Origin: Eutrophocola sp965661105
GTDB lineage: Bacteria; Pseudomonadota; Gammaproteobacteria; Pseudomonadales; Pseudohongiellaceae
DNA: 64,000 nt
Assembly: GCA_965661105.1 (NCBI GenBank)
Contig: CBFICR010000006.1
Location: forward strand, 1 to 64,000
Direction: 5' to 3'
Both the position numbers and the translations under genes were made by a program. Positions 43,265-52,691 of the stretch are shown here, piece by piece (positions within the stretch are counted from its first letter, which is position 1; each line of letters starts with the position of its first letter). The notes below the pieces were generated by a model that was given only the letters and a program-made list of their open reading frames with translations, had not been told where the DNA came from and did not search any database.

Positions 43265-43885
43265 TTATTTCGAGTAAAGCTCAACGATCAAGCTTTCATT
43301 AATTTCGGAAGACAGTTCACTGCGTTCCGGCTTGCTTTTGAAAACACCTTCCAACTTGTCAACGTTTACATCAATCCACTCGACCTGGGTGCGTGAGGCA
43401 GCCTGATCAAGTGCTGATTTAATACGCATCTGGTTTTTGGCTTTCTCACGAACCGTAATGACATCTCCCTCGGAAACCTGGAAAGACGCAATATTTACAG
43501 TCTGTCCATTAACCTGGATAGATTTGTGTGAGACCAGCTGTCTGGCTTCTGCACGGGTAGCACCAAAACCGATACGATAAACAACGTTATCGAGCCTTGA
43601 CTCCAGAAGTTGCAGCAGGTTTTCACCAGTAGCGCCTTTCTGACGCGCAGCCTCTTTGTAGTAATTACTGAACTGCTTTTCCAAGACACCATACATACGG
43701 CGTACTTTCTGTTTTTCACGCAGCTGTACACCATAGTCGGACAGACGTGAACGACGATTACCGTGCTGACCAGGTACAGTTTCCAGATTACATTTATCAC
43801 CCAGAGAACGTGCACCGCTCTTCAGAAAGAGATCAGTTCCTTCGCGTCTGGATAATTTACATTTGGGGCCAATATATCGTGCCAT
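43265..43885 (-). CDS. rpsD: Ribosomal protein S4
   Basis: A 206-residue S4, identical in length to E. coli. KLSRREGTDLFLKSGARSLG, LSDYGVQLREKQKVRRMYG and the S4 RNA-binding domain (LDNVVYRIGFGATRAEARQL) are intact. In E. coli S4 is the translational repressor of this operon. It lies 28 bp before rpoA. Confidence 0.97.
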   Translation of the reverse strand: MARYIGPKCKLSRREGTDLFLKSGARSLGDKCNLETVPGQHGNRRSRLSDYGVQLREKQKVRRMYGVLEKQFSNYYKEAARQKGATGENLLQLLESRLDNVVYRIGFGATRAEARQLVSHKSIQVNGQTVNIASFQVSEGDVITVREKAKNQMRIKSALDQAASRTQVEWIDVNVDKLEGVFKSKPERSELSSEINESLIVELYSK

Positions 43886-43975
43886 ACTCTTTATTCCGAT
43901 TAACTTTTACTGTTTAGCTTTCAGCTATTTAAACTCTTTGTCGTACTAATACTCTTTTTAACTATTTACACCCTG

Positions 43976-44365
43976 CTACACCCTGCGGCGTTTTGGAGGC
44001 CTGCATCCGTTATGCGGAATCGGCGTAACGTCGGTGATATTGCTGACTTTCAGGCCACATGAATTAAGTGCCCTGACAGCAGATTCACGACCAGGACCGG
44101 GACCATTTACCCTGACGTCGATGTTTTTCAGGCTATAGAGCTCAACAGCAGCTTTACCAGCGCGCTCAGCGGCTACCTGGGCAGCAAACGGGGTGCTCTT
44201 TCTGGAACCACGGAATCCGGAGCCACCAGAAGTAGCCCAGGTCAACGCGTTACCCTGGCGGTCAGTAATAGTAATAATGGTGTTATTGAAAGACGCATGA
44301 ATGTGAGCAACACCATCATTGACGGCAACTTTTGCTTTCTTGCGACCTGCTCCGGGTTTAGCCAT
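43976..44365 (-). CDS. rpsK: Ribosomal protein S11
   Basis: A 129-residue S11, the E. coli length. VAHIHASFNNTIITITDRQG and the C-terminal VTPIPHNGCRPPKRRRV are conserved. It is a platform protein of the small subunit, positioned between rpsM (47-bp gap) and rpsD (90-bp gap). Confidence 0.97.
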   Translation of the reverse strand: MAKPGAGRKKAKVAVNDGVAHIHASFNNTIITITDRQGNALTWATSGGSGFRGSRKSTPFAAQVAAERAGKAAVELYSLKNIDVRVNGPGPGRESAVRALNSCGLKVSNITDVTPIPHNGCRPPKRRRV

Positions 44366-44412
44366 TAACTCTTCTTCCTATATAAATATCTTATATCTAG
44401 ATTAGTATTGCA

Positions 44413-44769
44413 TTACTTGCGAATTGGTTTACGTGGACCTTTACGAGTTCTGGCATTGGTCTTGGTGCGCTGACCATTAACTGGCAAGCTGCGACGGTGA
44501 CGAATTCCACGATAGGAGCCCAGGTCCATCAGACGCTTGATGTTCATGGAGATTTCACGACGCAGATCTCCTTCAACCGTCATTTTATTGACCTCATTAC
44601 GAATAGAGTCCAACTGCTCTTCACTCAGATCACTGACCTTGGTAGTCGGCACAATACCAGTCACATCACAAAGTGCCTGTGCTTTGGTAGGACCAATTCC
44701 ATAAACATAACGCAGTGATATTACGATATGTTTGTTATCTGGTATGTTGACTCCGGCAATACGGGCCAT
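44413..44769 (-). CDS. rpsM: Ribosomal protein S13
   Basis: A 118-residue S13, the E. coli length, at the head of the small-subunit contact with the 50S. MARIAGVNIPDNKHIVISL and the basic tail RTKTNARTRKGPRKPIRK are typical. It is the first gene of the alpha operon; the 161-bp gap to rpmJ leaves room for an S4-responsive leader as in E. coli, although no structure is proven here. Confidence 0.97.
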   Translation of the reverse strand: MARIAGVNIPDNKHIVISLRYVYGIGPTKAQALCDVTGIVPTTKVSDLSEEQLDSIRNEVNKMTVEGDLRREISMNIKRLMDLGSYRGIRHRRSLPVNGQRTKTNARTRKGPRKPIRK

Positions 44770-44930
44770 ATGTAAACTCCAACGTATATTTAATGTTCAG
44801 TTTCTGTGTTAACTGAAAATTGTCTTATTAAAATTCTTTATATTTCAGTTATTTAGTTACTGAAATTCTTTCTGTTCTACCTGATACCAGGGAAAAAGGC
44901 GCGATAGCTTATCGCCTGACCCTTTAAAAA

Positions 44931-45044
44931 TCAACCCTGTCGCTGTTTGTGACGGGGCTCTTTGCAAATTACACGCACTACACCGCCACGCTTGATGACT
45001 TTGCAGTTACGGCATACTTTTTTAACCGATGCTCTTACTTTCAT
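44931..45044 (-). CDS. rpmJ: Ribosomal protein L36
   Basis: A 37-residue L36, too short for many gene finders. It begins MKVRASVKKVCRNCKVIKRG and ends KEPRHKQRQG. The zinc ribbon ligands Cys11, Cys14, Cys27 and His32 are all present, so this is the zinc-binding (C+) paralogue. It closes the spc operon 50 bp after secY, as in E. coli. Confidence 0.96.
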   Translation of the reverse strand: MKVRASVKKVCRNCKVIKRGGVVRVICKEPRHKQRQG

Positions 45045-45094
45045 TACTATTCTCCAAAATCACTTACTGTACCGTCACAGTACGTTGCTCTTCA

Positions 45095-46405
45095 CTATCG
45101 CTTGAAGGAACCAATATTTGACTTCTTCATCAGTGATTCATATTGATGTGACATCAGGTGTGACTGAACCTGAGACATAAAATCCATACAAACAACCACA
45201 ACAATCAGCAGTGAAGTACCACCCAACTGGAAAGGCACATTGGCAGCTACCTGCAGAAACTGCGGCAGTAAACAAATCATCGTAATGTATACAGCACCAA
45301 ACATAGTCAATCGGGTCATCACACTGTCCACATAGGTGGCGGTATGCTCACCGGGACGAATGCCGGGAATAAAAGCACCGGACTTTCTCAGGTTGTCTGC
45401 AATTTCTTTCGGGTTAAATACCAATGATGTATAAAAGAAACAGAATGCAACGATCAAGGTAGCGAACACAAGAATATATAACGGTTGCCCGGGACCAAGA
45501 ATCAACGCCAGGTCTGCCATCCACTGCATGCCTTCGTTCTGACCAAACCACTGTCCCAATGAAGCAGGAAACAAAAGAAAGCTACTGGCAAAAATTGCTG
45601 GAATAACACCGGCCATATTAACCTTAAGTGGTAAATGACTTGATTGCCCCTGATACATCTTGCGACCTTGCTGGCGAGGTGCATAGTTCACAGTAATTCT
45701 GCGCTGGGCTCTTTCAACAAAGACCACACAACCGATAACGGCTGCTGCAATAACCGCTACAACAAATAACGCTATTGGCTGTATCTGGCCTTCGGCAGCC
45801 TGTTCAAGAGACTGACCGATTGCTGCAGGCAATCCAGCGACGATACCGGCAAAAATTAATAATGAGATACCGTTACCGACACCTCTTTCCGTAATCTGTT
45901 CACCAAGCCACATCAGGAACATTGCACCCGTTACCAGGGAAACAAAAGCAGTAAAGTAAAAACTGAAATTAGCATCAAAAGCCAACTGGGATAGCAGTCC
46001 AGTTGTTATAGCCACTGCCTGGATAGACGCAAAAAACAAAGCACCATAGCGAGTGTACTGGCTAATTTTACGGCGACCCGACTCGCCTTCCTTTTTCAAC
46101 TGTTCCAGTTGCGGAGTTGTCGCGGTGAGCAACTGCATAATAATAGAAGCAGTAATATAAGGCATGATACCCAGAGCAAAGATACTCATGCGCTCGATAG
46201 CTCCACCAGAGAACATGTTGAACAGGCCCAGGAACGTACCCTGGTTCTGATTGAACAATGCCTGCAACTGGTCTGGGTTAATACCTGGAACAGGGATATG
46301 AGTCCCGACGCGATATACAATTATCGCGAACAGCACGAAGACAAGTCTGGCCTTTAATTCTGCCAGCCCGTCAGCCTTGCCCGGTCTCATTCCTGGTGTT
46401 GCCAT
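45095..46405 (-). CDS. secY: Protein translocase subunit SecY
   Basis: A 436-residue, ten-helix channel protein of the Sec translocon (E. coli 443). Family segments are the FNMFSGGAIERMSIFALGIM plug region near 55-75, ERGVGNGISLLIFAGIVAGL and the C-terminal cytosolic stretch. It lies 36 bp after rplO and 50 bp before rpmJ in the spc operon. Confidence 0.97.
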   Translation of the reverse strand: MATPGMRPGKADGLAELKARLVFVLFAIIVYRVGTHIPVPGINPDQLQALFNQNQGTFLGLFNMFSGGAIERMSIFALGIMPYITASIIMQLLTATTPQLEQLKKEGESGRRKISQYTRYGALFFASIQAVAITTGLLSQLAFDANFSFYFTAFVSLVTGAMFLMWLGEQITERGVGNGISLLIFAGIVAGLPAAIGQSLEQAAEGQIQPIALFVVAVIAAAVIGCVVFVERAQRRITVNYAPRQQGRKMYQGQSSHLPLKVNMAGVIPAIFASSFLLFPASLGQWFGQNEGMQWMADLALILGPGQPLYILVFATLIVAFCFFYTSLVFNPKEIADNLRKSGAFIPGIRPGEHTATYVDSVMTRLTMFGAVYITMICLLPQFLQVAANVPFQLGGTSLLIVVVVCMDFMSQVQSHLMSHQYESLMKKSNIGSFKR

Positions 46406-46441
46406 TTCTGTGTATTTTCCCTATTACCCGTAATATTCGTT

Positions 46442-46936
46442 TTAAGCGTCTGCTTTTGCCGCAGGCTGCTTTTTGGTTTTCTTCGCAGGGACTCTGACTT
46501 CAGCTTCTATAACCTTGCCACCGGCGGCTTCAATAGCGGCTTTAGCGCCTTTTGAAACACCCAGACCTTCGACAGTAACGGCTGTGGTCACGTCACCAGA
46601 GAGCATGATTTTCACGAACCTGGTTTTGCGATTGATAATATTGGCTTTTTCAAGAGTCTCCAGGTTAATCACGCCACCTTCAACCTTGTTCAGCTCCGAA
46701 GTACGTACTTCTTCAGTAACGTTACCAATACGGGAAAAGAAACCGTACTTGGGCACACGTTTCTGCAAAGGCATCTGCCCACCTTCAAAACCCGGACGCA
46801 CACCGCCACCTGTACGTGACTTTTGACCTTTATGGCCACGACCGGCAGTTTTGCCAAAACCGCTGCCTATACCTCGGCCAACACGTTTCTTTTCCTGGAC
46901 TGAACCAGGAACCGGGGCCAATGTGTTTAATCGCAT
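46442..46936 (-). CDS. rplO: Ribosomal protein L15
   Basis: A 164-residue L15 (E. coli 144). The start MRLNTLAPVPGSVQEKKRVG is the family start; an ATG three codons upstream is possible. GRGHKGQKSRTGGGVRPGFE is conserved. The C-terminus carries an extra Lys/Ala-rich tail (VPAKKTKKQPAAKADA), which accounts for the added length. Confidence 0.95.
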   Translation of the reverse strand: MRLNTLAPVPGSVQEKKRVGRGIGSGFGKTAGRGHKGQKSRTGGGVRPGFEGGQMPLQKRVPKYGFFSRIGNVTEEVRTSELNKVEGGVINLETLEKANIINRKTRFVKIMLSGDVTTAVTVEGLGVSKGAKAAIEAAGGKVIEAEVRVPAKKTKKQPAAKADA

Positions 46937-47025
46937 GATTGTCATAATTTCTATTCTTTCTATGTAATATCAGTATTTAAGTAAGGTACTTTTCCAGCTT
47001 TTCCAGCTTTGTTCTGGTGCCGGCT

Positions 47026-47205
47026 TCAGGCCACTTCAACCAGGTGGATGACCTTATTGATCATGCCACGCACAGCCGCAGTGTCTTCTACTTCCACGAC
47101 TTGACGAATACGTCTCAGACCAAGTCCGGTCAAGCAGGCTTTATGATTTTTTAAAGCACCAATGGAGCTTTTTATCAGTGTGACTTTAACTGTTTTGTTA
47201 GCCAT
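47026..47205 (-). CDS. rpmD: Ribosomal protein L30
   Basis: A 59-residue L30, the E. coli length and below the size many finders report. It begins MANKTVKVTLIKSSIGALKN and ends VIHLVEVA, with the GLGLRRIRQVVEVEDTAAVR core. It sits between rpsE (54-bp gap) and rplO (89-bp gap), its usual place. Confidence 0.95.
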   Translation of the reverse strand: MANKTVKVTLIKSSIGALKNHKACLTGLGLRRIRQVVEVEDTAAVRGMINKVIHLVEVA

Positions 47206-47259
47206 GTTATCTACTCTACTTCCGTCGTGTTCTTGAATGCGCAGCTACTCAAGAATGGT

Positions 47260-47769
47260 TTAACCAATAATTTCTTCGATAGTCTTGCCGCGTTTTGCTG
47301 CTACTTCTTCAGGAGCACGCATCTGCTGCAAACCTTTGAACGTAGCGCGAACAACGTTCACCGGGTTGGTTGACCCGTAACATTTAGCCAGTACATTATG
47401 GACACCAGCCAGTTCAAGAATGGCACGCATTGCACCACCGGCAATAACACCAGTACCTTCAGAGGCTGGCTGCATATAAATTTTGGAAGCTCCATGCCTG
47501 GCCTTGATTGGATACTGCAAAGTATCGCCATCAAGTTTTACACTGATCATGTTGCGACGAGCAGCTTCCATGGCTTTCTGGATTGCCAAAGGAACTTCAC
47601 GCGCTTTGCCACGGCCAAAACCGACTCGGCCATTACCATCACCAACTGCGGTAAGAGCGGTAAAACCAAAGATACGTCCACCTTTCACCACCTTGGCTAC
47701 ACGGTTGACCTGAATCAGCTTTTCCTGCATGCCTTCTTCGTTTTTGTTTTGTTCGTTCTTATATGCCAT
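47260..47769 (-). CDS. rpsE: Ribosomal protein S5
   Basis: A 169-residue S5 (E. coli 167), a decoding-fidelity protein. The double-stranded-RNA-binding fold is recognisable from EKLIQVNRVAKVVKGGRIFG, and the second domain contains GVIAGGAMRAILELAGVHNV. It follows rplR by 17 bp. Confidence 0.97.
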   Translation of the reverse strand: MAYKNEQNKNEEGMQEKLIQVNRVAKVVKGGRIFGFTALTAVGDGNGRVGFGRGKAREVPLAIQKAMEAARRNMISVKLDGDTLQYPIKARHGASKIYMQPASEGTGVIAGGAMRAILELAGVHNVLAKCYGSTNPVNVVRATFKGLQQMRAPEEVAAKRGKTIEEIIG

Positions 47770-47786
47770 TTGTATAAACCGTTTTC

Positions 47787-48122
47787 CTAGAATTCCAATC
47801 CATTTTCACGCGCAGCATCAGCTAATGCTTTTACGCGCCCATGGTACTGATAACCACTACGATCAAATGCGACTGAAGTTACACCTGCCGCTTTGGCTTT
47901 CTCAGCAATTTCTTTTCCAACCTGAATCGCAGACTCAACATTGCCAGTTTTCTTTTCACCAAGCGAAGTGGCAGTTGCCAACACCTTATGGTCCGGAGAA
48001 ATTACCTGGGCATAGATATGCCGTGGGCTTCTGTAGATGCAAAGGCGGTTAACCCGCAGTTCGCTGATCTTGGCGCGCGTTCTTTTTGCGCGTCTCAGAC
48101 GAGATTTTTTCTTCTCGTTCAT
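47787..48122 (-). CDS. rplR: Ribosomal protein L18
   Basis: A 111-residue L18 (E. coli 117), the 5S rRNA-binding protein. RRAKRTRAKISELRVNRLCI and the C-terminal GYQYHGRVKALADAARENGL are typical. It lies 77 bp after rplF. Confidence 0.96.
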   Translation of the reverse strand: MNEKKKSRLRRAKRTRAKISELRVNRLCIYRSPRHIYAQVISPDHKVLATATSLGEKKTGNVESAIQVGKEIAEKAKAAGVTSVAFDRSGYQYHGRVKALADAARENGLEF

Positions 48123-48199
48123 AGTGATATCTCTTATTCCTGTTGTCTGTTTTCTTTCTGTAAATTTTAACTATTATTTAAATCTATTAAGCCCGACTA

Positions 48200-48733
48200 T
48201 TATTTTTTCTTCGCTTCTTTTCTGAATACATGCTCATCAGCGTAGCGAATACCCTTGCCCTTATAAGGCTCAGGTGGTCTGAACTCTCTGATTTCAGCAG
48301 CAACCTGTCCAACCTGCTGCTTGTCAGCGCCCTTGATCACAATCTCGGTCTGCGTGGGGGTATCAGCAGTGACGCCCTCTGGCAATTTGTAATCAATTGG
48401 ATGTGAATAACCCACAACCAGATTAACGCTTTTGCCTTCGGCCTTGGCTCTGTAACCAACACCAATCAACTGAAGTTTTTTCTCAAAACCTGCACTTACA
48501 CCCACAACCATATTGTTTACCAAAGACCGGAAGGTACCAGTCATGGCCACAGCTTCCTTGCTTTCTTTCTTTGCGGACAACTTGAGCTGGTTATCTTCAT
48601 TAACGATATCGACCAGGTCATGAAGTTGCAGGTTCAATGAACCATTGCTTCCTTTCACTGAAACAAGACCGTTGGCTATATTTACCTCGACACCGCTGGG
48701 CAGTTCGACTGGGCTGTTTGCTATTCTGGACAT
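48200..48733 (-). CDS. rplF: Ribosomal protein L6
   Basis: A 177-residue L6, the E. coli length, with two duplicated alpha/beta domains. The C-terminal signature PPEPYKGKGIRYADEHVFRK is intact. It lies 34 bp after rpsH. Confidence 0.97.
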   Translation of the reverse strand: MSRIANSPVELPSGVEVNIANGLVSVKGSNGSLNLQLHDLVDIVNEDNQLKLSAKKESKEAVAMTGTFRSLVNNMVVGVSAGFEKKLQLIGVGYRAKAEGKSVNLVVGYSHPIDYKLPEGVTADTPTQTEIVIKGADKQQVGQVAAEIREFRPPEPYKGKGIRYADEHVFRKEAKKK

Positions 48734-48767
48734 ATTGCTGCTCTTTTAAACTTGATATTTTTATAAA

Positions 48768-49163
48768 TTAAAAAACGGTACAGAGAACTTCGCCACCAAT
48801 ACCGGCACCACGTGCTGCTTTATCAGTCATCACGCCTTTATTGGTTGAAACTACACTGATACCCAAACCTGCCTGTACTGATGGAATAGCATCTTTACCT
48901 GCATAGTGACGCAAACCAGGACGACTGCCACGATGCAAAGACTCGATAACCGGCTTACCGTTAAAGTATTTCAGCTCAATGGTAAGTTGTGGTTTGACCA
49001 GATCATCATTGATCGAATAACCATTGATATAGCCTTCCTGCTTGAGTACATCAAGAATGGACTGTTTAATCTTCGAAGACGGGCAGGACACATTGGGAAG
49101 ACCAGCCATCTGGGCATTCCTGATTCGTGTCAATAAATCTGCGATTGGGTCTGACATGCTCAT
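48768..49163 (-). CDS. rpsH: Ribosomal protein S8
   Basis: A 131-residue S8 (E. coli 130), a primary 16S rRNA binder and, in E. coli, the repressor of the spc operon. I use the ATG at 49163 (MSMSDPIADLLTRIRN), the family start; a longer frame to 49214 runs into rpsN. The C-terminal STNKGVMTDKAARGAGIGGE is conserved. Confidence 0.97.
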   Translation of the reverse strand: MSMSDPIADLLTRIRNAQMAGLPNVSCPSSKIKQSILDVLKQEGYINGYSINDDLVKPQLTIELKYFNGKPVIESLHRGSRPGLRHYAGKDAIPSVQAGLGISVVSTNKGVMTDKAARGAGIGGEVLCTVF

Positions 49164-49207
49164 ATTTTGTCTATTGCCTCTTGTCTCTTTGACTGCCTGC
49201 TTCGTTG

Positions 49208-49513
49208 TTACCAACTAGCCTTGGTCAGGCCAGGAACATCACCCTTCATGGCATGTTCACGTAATTTATTTCTGCATAAACCAAATTTACGGTATACGCC
49301 ATGGGGACGACCAGTAACCTGACAACGATTGCGCTGGCGGGTAGGACTTGCATCCCTGGGAAGTTTTTGCAGCTTAACCTGTGCTTCCCATTTTTCCTCA
49401 TCTGAAGCTGTCTGGCTTTTCAAGACAGCTTTCAGTGCAGCACGTTTTTCAGCGAACTTGGCGACCATTTTGGTTCGCTTGTGTTCCCTTACAATCATTG
49501 AGGTTTTAGCCAT
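49208..49513 (-). CDS. rpsN: Ribosomal protein S14
   Basis: A 101-residue S14 of the long, zinc-free type found in enterobacteria (E. coli 101). RNRCQVTGRPHGVYRKFGLC is conserved and the CxxC pair of the zinc type is absent. It lies 38 bp after rplE. Confidence 0.96.
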   Translation of the reverse strand: MAKTSMIVREHKRTKMVAKFAEKRAALKAVLKSQTASDEEKWEAQVKLQKLPRDASPTRQRNRCQVTGRPHGVYRKFGLCRNKLREHAMKGDVPGLTKASW

Positions 49514-49551
49514 AACTTATATTCTCTTTAAACCAATATCTGTTCTGAATA

Positions 49552-50109
49552 TCAGGCGCTTGCTGCCTGAGCAGTTTCTTTCAACGGAAAATTCAATGCC
49601 CGTAACAAGGCTCTGCCTTCTTCATTGTTTTTAGCTGTAGTGGTGATAGTAATATCCATACCACGCAGCTTATCAATCTTGTCATATTCAATTTCCGGGA
49701 AAATAATCTGCTCGGTAACACCCATTGCATAATTTCCGCGGCCATCAAATGATTTGGCACTAAGCCCCCTGAAGTCACGAATACGTGGAATGGCAATAGA
49801 TACCAGACGGTCGAGGAACTCATACATTCGCTCGCCTCGCAGGGTTACCTTGCAACCAACCGGCCAGCCTTCACGAACCTTGAAACCAGCAACGGATTTA
49901 CGAGCCAGATTTACAATTGGCTTCTGGCCACTGATCTTCGCCATGTCACCCAAGGCATTATCCAGAACCTTTTTGTCACCAAATTCGCCGCTACCCATAT
50001 TAATCACTACTTTAGTGATTTTGGGCACTTGCATTGGGTTTTCATAAGAGAACTGATTCTGCAGTTCCTGAACCACTTTGTTTTTGTAAACGTCTCTTAA
50101 ACGAGCCAT
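49552..50109 (-). CDS. rplE: Ribosomal protein L5
   Basis: A 185-residue L5 (E. coli 179), which binds 5S rRNA and contacts the P-site tRNA. MQVPKITKVVINMGSGEFGD and RGMDITITTTAKNNEEGRAL are typical. A short tail (KETAQAASA) explains the extra length. Confidence 0.97.
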   Translation of the reverse strand: MARLRDVYKNKVVQELQNQFSYENPMQVPKITKVVINMGSGEFGDKKVLDNALGDMAKISGQKPIVNLARKSVAGFKVREGWPVGCKVTLRGERMYEFLDRLVSIAIPRIRDFRGLSAKSFDGRGNYAMGVTEQIIFPEIEYDKIDKLRGMDITITTTAKNNEEGRALLRALNFPLKETAQAASA

Positions 50110-50163
50110 GATCTTTTTCTAACCTGTCTGAATTAATCTGTTTTTAAAATAGTAGATTCAATA

Positions 50164-50478
50164 CTAATCAATGACTGAACTGTCAGACTTAAATACCCTG
50201 ACTTTTTCACCATTTTCGTCAACTCGAATACCTACACGATCAGCTTTCTCTGTCTTCGAATTAAATATCGCGACATTGGAAACCTGGATAGCTGCTTCTT
50301 TTTCAACAATACCACCCTGTTTGCCCAGATTGGGATTAGGTTTGGTATGGCGTTTAACCATGTTGATACCAGAGACAATCAGGCGGCCATTATCCATAAC
50401 CCGGGTAACTTTACCGCGCTTGCCCTTGTCTTTCCCGGCAATCACAATTACTTCATCATCACGTTTCAGTTTCTGCAT
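50164..50478 (-). CDS. rplX: Ribosomal protein L24
   Basis: A 104-residue L24, the E. coli length, an early assembly initiator of the large subunit. The KOW motif is in DDEVIVIAGKDKGKRGKVTR. It follows rplN by 38 bp. Confidence 0.97.
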   Translation of the reverse strand: MQKLKRDDEVIVIAGKDKGKRGKVTRVMDNGRLIVSGINMVKRHTKPNPNLGKQGGIVEKEAAIQVSNVAIFNSKTEKADRVGIRVDENGEKVRVFKSDSSVID

Positions 50479-50516
50479 TGTTGCAATCTCTATCTCTTAA
50501 TCTGGTTGACGAAGTA

Positions 50517-50885
50517 CTAAAGTACTTCCGGAGCCAGAGAAATAATTCTCATGAATTTTTCTGTTCGCAATTCCCTGGTAACCGGTCCAAAAACACGTGT
50601 ACCAATAGGAGCATTCTGGGTGTTTAGCAGGATGGCCGCATTATCATCAAATTTGATCAGCGAACCATCCGGACGACGCACTCCACTCTTGGTGCGAACA
50701 ACAAGGGCGCTCAGTACCTGCCCTTTCTTTACCTTACCCCGTGGAATGGCTTCCTTCACAGTAACCTTGATTACATCACCAATCCTGGCATAACGACGGT
50801 GTGATCCACCAAGCACCTTGATGCACATCACTTTTCTAGCGCCGCTGTTGTCTGCAACATCCAAATAGGATTGAACTTGAATCAT
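50517..50885 (-). CDS. rplN: Ribosomal protein L14
   Basis: A 122-residue L14 (E. coli 123), first gene of the spc group. MIQVQSYLDVADNSGARKVM is the family start. The 99-bp gap from rpsQ is the longest nearby and could hold the spc promoter, but none is obvious. Confidence 0.97.
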   Translation of the reverse strand: MIQVQSYLDVADNSGARKVMCIKVLGGSHRRYARIGDVIKVTVKEAIPRGKVKKGQVLSALVVRTKSGVRRPDGSLIKFDDNAAILLNTQNAPIGTRVFGPVTRELRTEKFMRIISLAPEVL

Positions 50886-50984
50886 TTCTACTTCTCCGGG
50901 CTTTATATCAGTGATATTTAGCCGCTCTTATCCTTTTAAACTAAATTCGTTTTTACTACCTACCAGCTCTTAACAAGCTAACAA

Positions 50985-51275
50985 CTAAACAATAGTCGCC
51001 TTTTCATCAACAGAAACCAGAGACCATGTCTTGGTTTTGGATATCGGGCGCACTTCCTTGATAGTCACTGTATCGCCTTCCTGACACTCATTAGACTCGT
51101 CATGGGCATGTAGCCTTGAAGATTTGGTTACATACTTGCTGTACACAGGATGCTTTACTCGTCTTTCCACGAGCACAGTAATGGACTTATCCATTTTGTT
51201 ACTGACAACTCTGCCTGTGGCAGTACGTGCACGTTTATCTTGTGCTGTTTCGTTAGTTTCGACGGCTTCTGTCAT
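50985..51275 (-). CDS. rpsQ: Ribosomal protein S17
   Basis: A 96-residue S17 (E. coli 84). The core starts at RTATGRVVSNKMDKSITVLV; the first 14 residues (MTEAVETNETAQDK) are an acidic extension and no better start lies inside. It ends the S10 operon. Confidence 0.95.
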   Translation of the reverse strand: MTEAVETNETAQDKRARTATGRVVSNKMDKSITVLVERRVKHPVYSKYVTKSSRLHAHDESNECQEGDTVTIKEVRPISKTKTWSLVSVDEKATIV

Positions 51276-51314
51276 GTCTCTTAAAACCTGTTATTTATAT
51301 ATTGGCCAGTAAAA

Positions 51315-51515
51315 TTACTGGGCACGTTTTTCATTTATCAGAGTTTTCACTCTGGCAATATTCTTTCGCACACCAGGCATCAGATGAGTCTGACCAAGCT
51401 GGCCAGTTGATTTCTGCATACGATAATTAAACTGGTCACGAAGCAGTTCAAGCAGTACTTCATTAAGCTCTGCTACTGATTTATCTCTCAGTTCACTGGT
51501 TTCATAATTGGCCAT
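51315..51515 (-). CDS. rpmC: Ribosomal protein L29
   Basis: A 66-residue L29 (E. coli 63), a two-helix protein at the tunnel exit and part of the SRP/trigger-factor docking site. Its start overlaps the rplP stop by 1 bp. GQLGQTHLMPGVRKNIARVK is conserved. Confidence 0.96.
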   Translation of the reverse strand: MANYETSELRDKSVAELNEVLLELLRDQFNYRMQKSTGQLGQTHLMPGVRKNIARVKTLINEKRAQ

Positions 51516-51928
51516 TACATAACCACCCTTTTAGCAAATTTTGTTGCAAACGGAAGCTTTGCTGCAGCCAGAGTAAATGCTTCTTCAGCCAACTCTTCTG
51601 TCACACCTTCAATTTCAAACAGTACTTTTCCAGGCTGAATCTGGGCTACCCAGTATTCAACACTACCCTTACCTTTACCCTGACGAACTTCAAGAGGCTT
51701 CTGGGTAATTGGCTTATCCGGAAAAACCCGAATCCATATTTTTCCGCCACGTTTTACATGACGTGTCAATGCACGACGAGCAGACTCGATCTGTCGGGCA
51801 GTCAGGCGACCACGGCCTATAGCCTTCAAACCATATTCGCCAAAACTAATAGTGCTGCCACGATGCGCAAGACCACGGTTCCGGCCTTTCATCATTTTGC
51901 GAAATTTGGTTCGCTTAGGTTGTAACAT
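51515..51928 (-). CDS. rplP: Ribosomal protein L16
   Basis: A 137-residue L16 (E. coli 136), which helps order the peptidyl-transferase centre. MLQPKRTKFRKMMKGRNRGL and RQGKGKGSVEYWVAQIQPGK are typical. It lies 13 bp after rpsC. Confidence 0.97.
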   Translation of the reverse strand: MLQPKRTKFRKMMKGRNRGLAHRGSTISFGEYGLKAIGRGRLTARQIESARRALTRHVKRGGKIWIRVFPDKPITQKPLEVRQGKGKGSVEYWVAQIQPGKVLFEIEGVTEELAEEAFTLAAAKLPFATKFAKRVVM

Positions 51929-51941
51929 CCTTAACTACCTC

Positions 51942-52610
51942 TTAAGAATTCTTTTTCGGTTCTGTTTCAACTTCTTCTACAGTATCAAAAACTTCACCCT
52001 TGAAGATCCATATCTTGATACCAATAATGCCGTAAGTGGTCAGCGCTTCACTGGTGGCATAATCAATGTCTGCCCGCAGTGTATGCAAAGGAACACGGCC
52101 TTCGTGATAACGCTCGGATCGTGCAATTTCAGCACCCCCTAAACGACCACTCACCTGTACTTTGATGCCCTGTGCACCCTGGCGCATTGCATTTTGCATC
52201 ACTCGCTTCATGGCACGACGGAACATCACGCGACGCTCAAGCTGCTGAGCAACGCTATCAGCTACCAGCTGGGCATCCAGATCAGGTTTACGAATCTCTT
52301 CGATATTGATGTGCACAGGCACACCCATCTTTTTATGTAATTCATTACGCAGTTTTTCTACGTCTTCGCCTTTTTTGCCGATAACAATTCCGGGCCTGGC
52401 GGTAAATACAGTAACACGAGCAGTCTGAGCCGGACGCTCGATCTCAACTCTGGAAACAGAAGCAGATGCCAGCTTCTTTTTCACCAGATCACGTACTTCC
52501 ATATCCTCGAGTAAGTATTTGGCATAGTCTCTGCCACTCGCATACCAGACGGATGTATGTTTCTTAACAATTCCCAGTCTTATGCCTGTCGGGTTTACTT
52601 TCTGACCCAT
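51942..52610 (-). CDS. rpsC: Ribosomal protein S3
   Basis: A 222-residue S3 (E. coli 233) with an N-terminal KH domain (TARPGIVIGKKGEDVEKLRN) and the C-terminal S3 domain. It lines the mRNA entry channel. The C-terminal tail is shorter than in E. coli. An 81-bp gap separates it from rplV. Confidence 0.97.
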   Translation of the reverse strand: MGQKVNPTGIRLGIVKKHTSVWYASGRDYAKYLLEDMEVRDLVKKKLASASVSRVEIERPAQTARVTVFTARPGIVIGKKGEDVEKLRNELHKKMGVPVHINIEEIRKPDLDAQLVADSVAQQLERRVMFRRAMKRVMQNAMRQGAQGIKVQVSGRLGGAEIARSERYHEGRVPLHTLRADIDYATSEALTTYGIIGIKIWIFKGEVFDTVEEVETEPKKNS

Positions 52611-52691
52611 ATATCCTCTCTTTTTTAACCTAAGCCTTTAGAGTGTCCGGTAATTCAGAAAATTACCTGCACCAGTATGTATGCGGCCTTT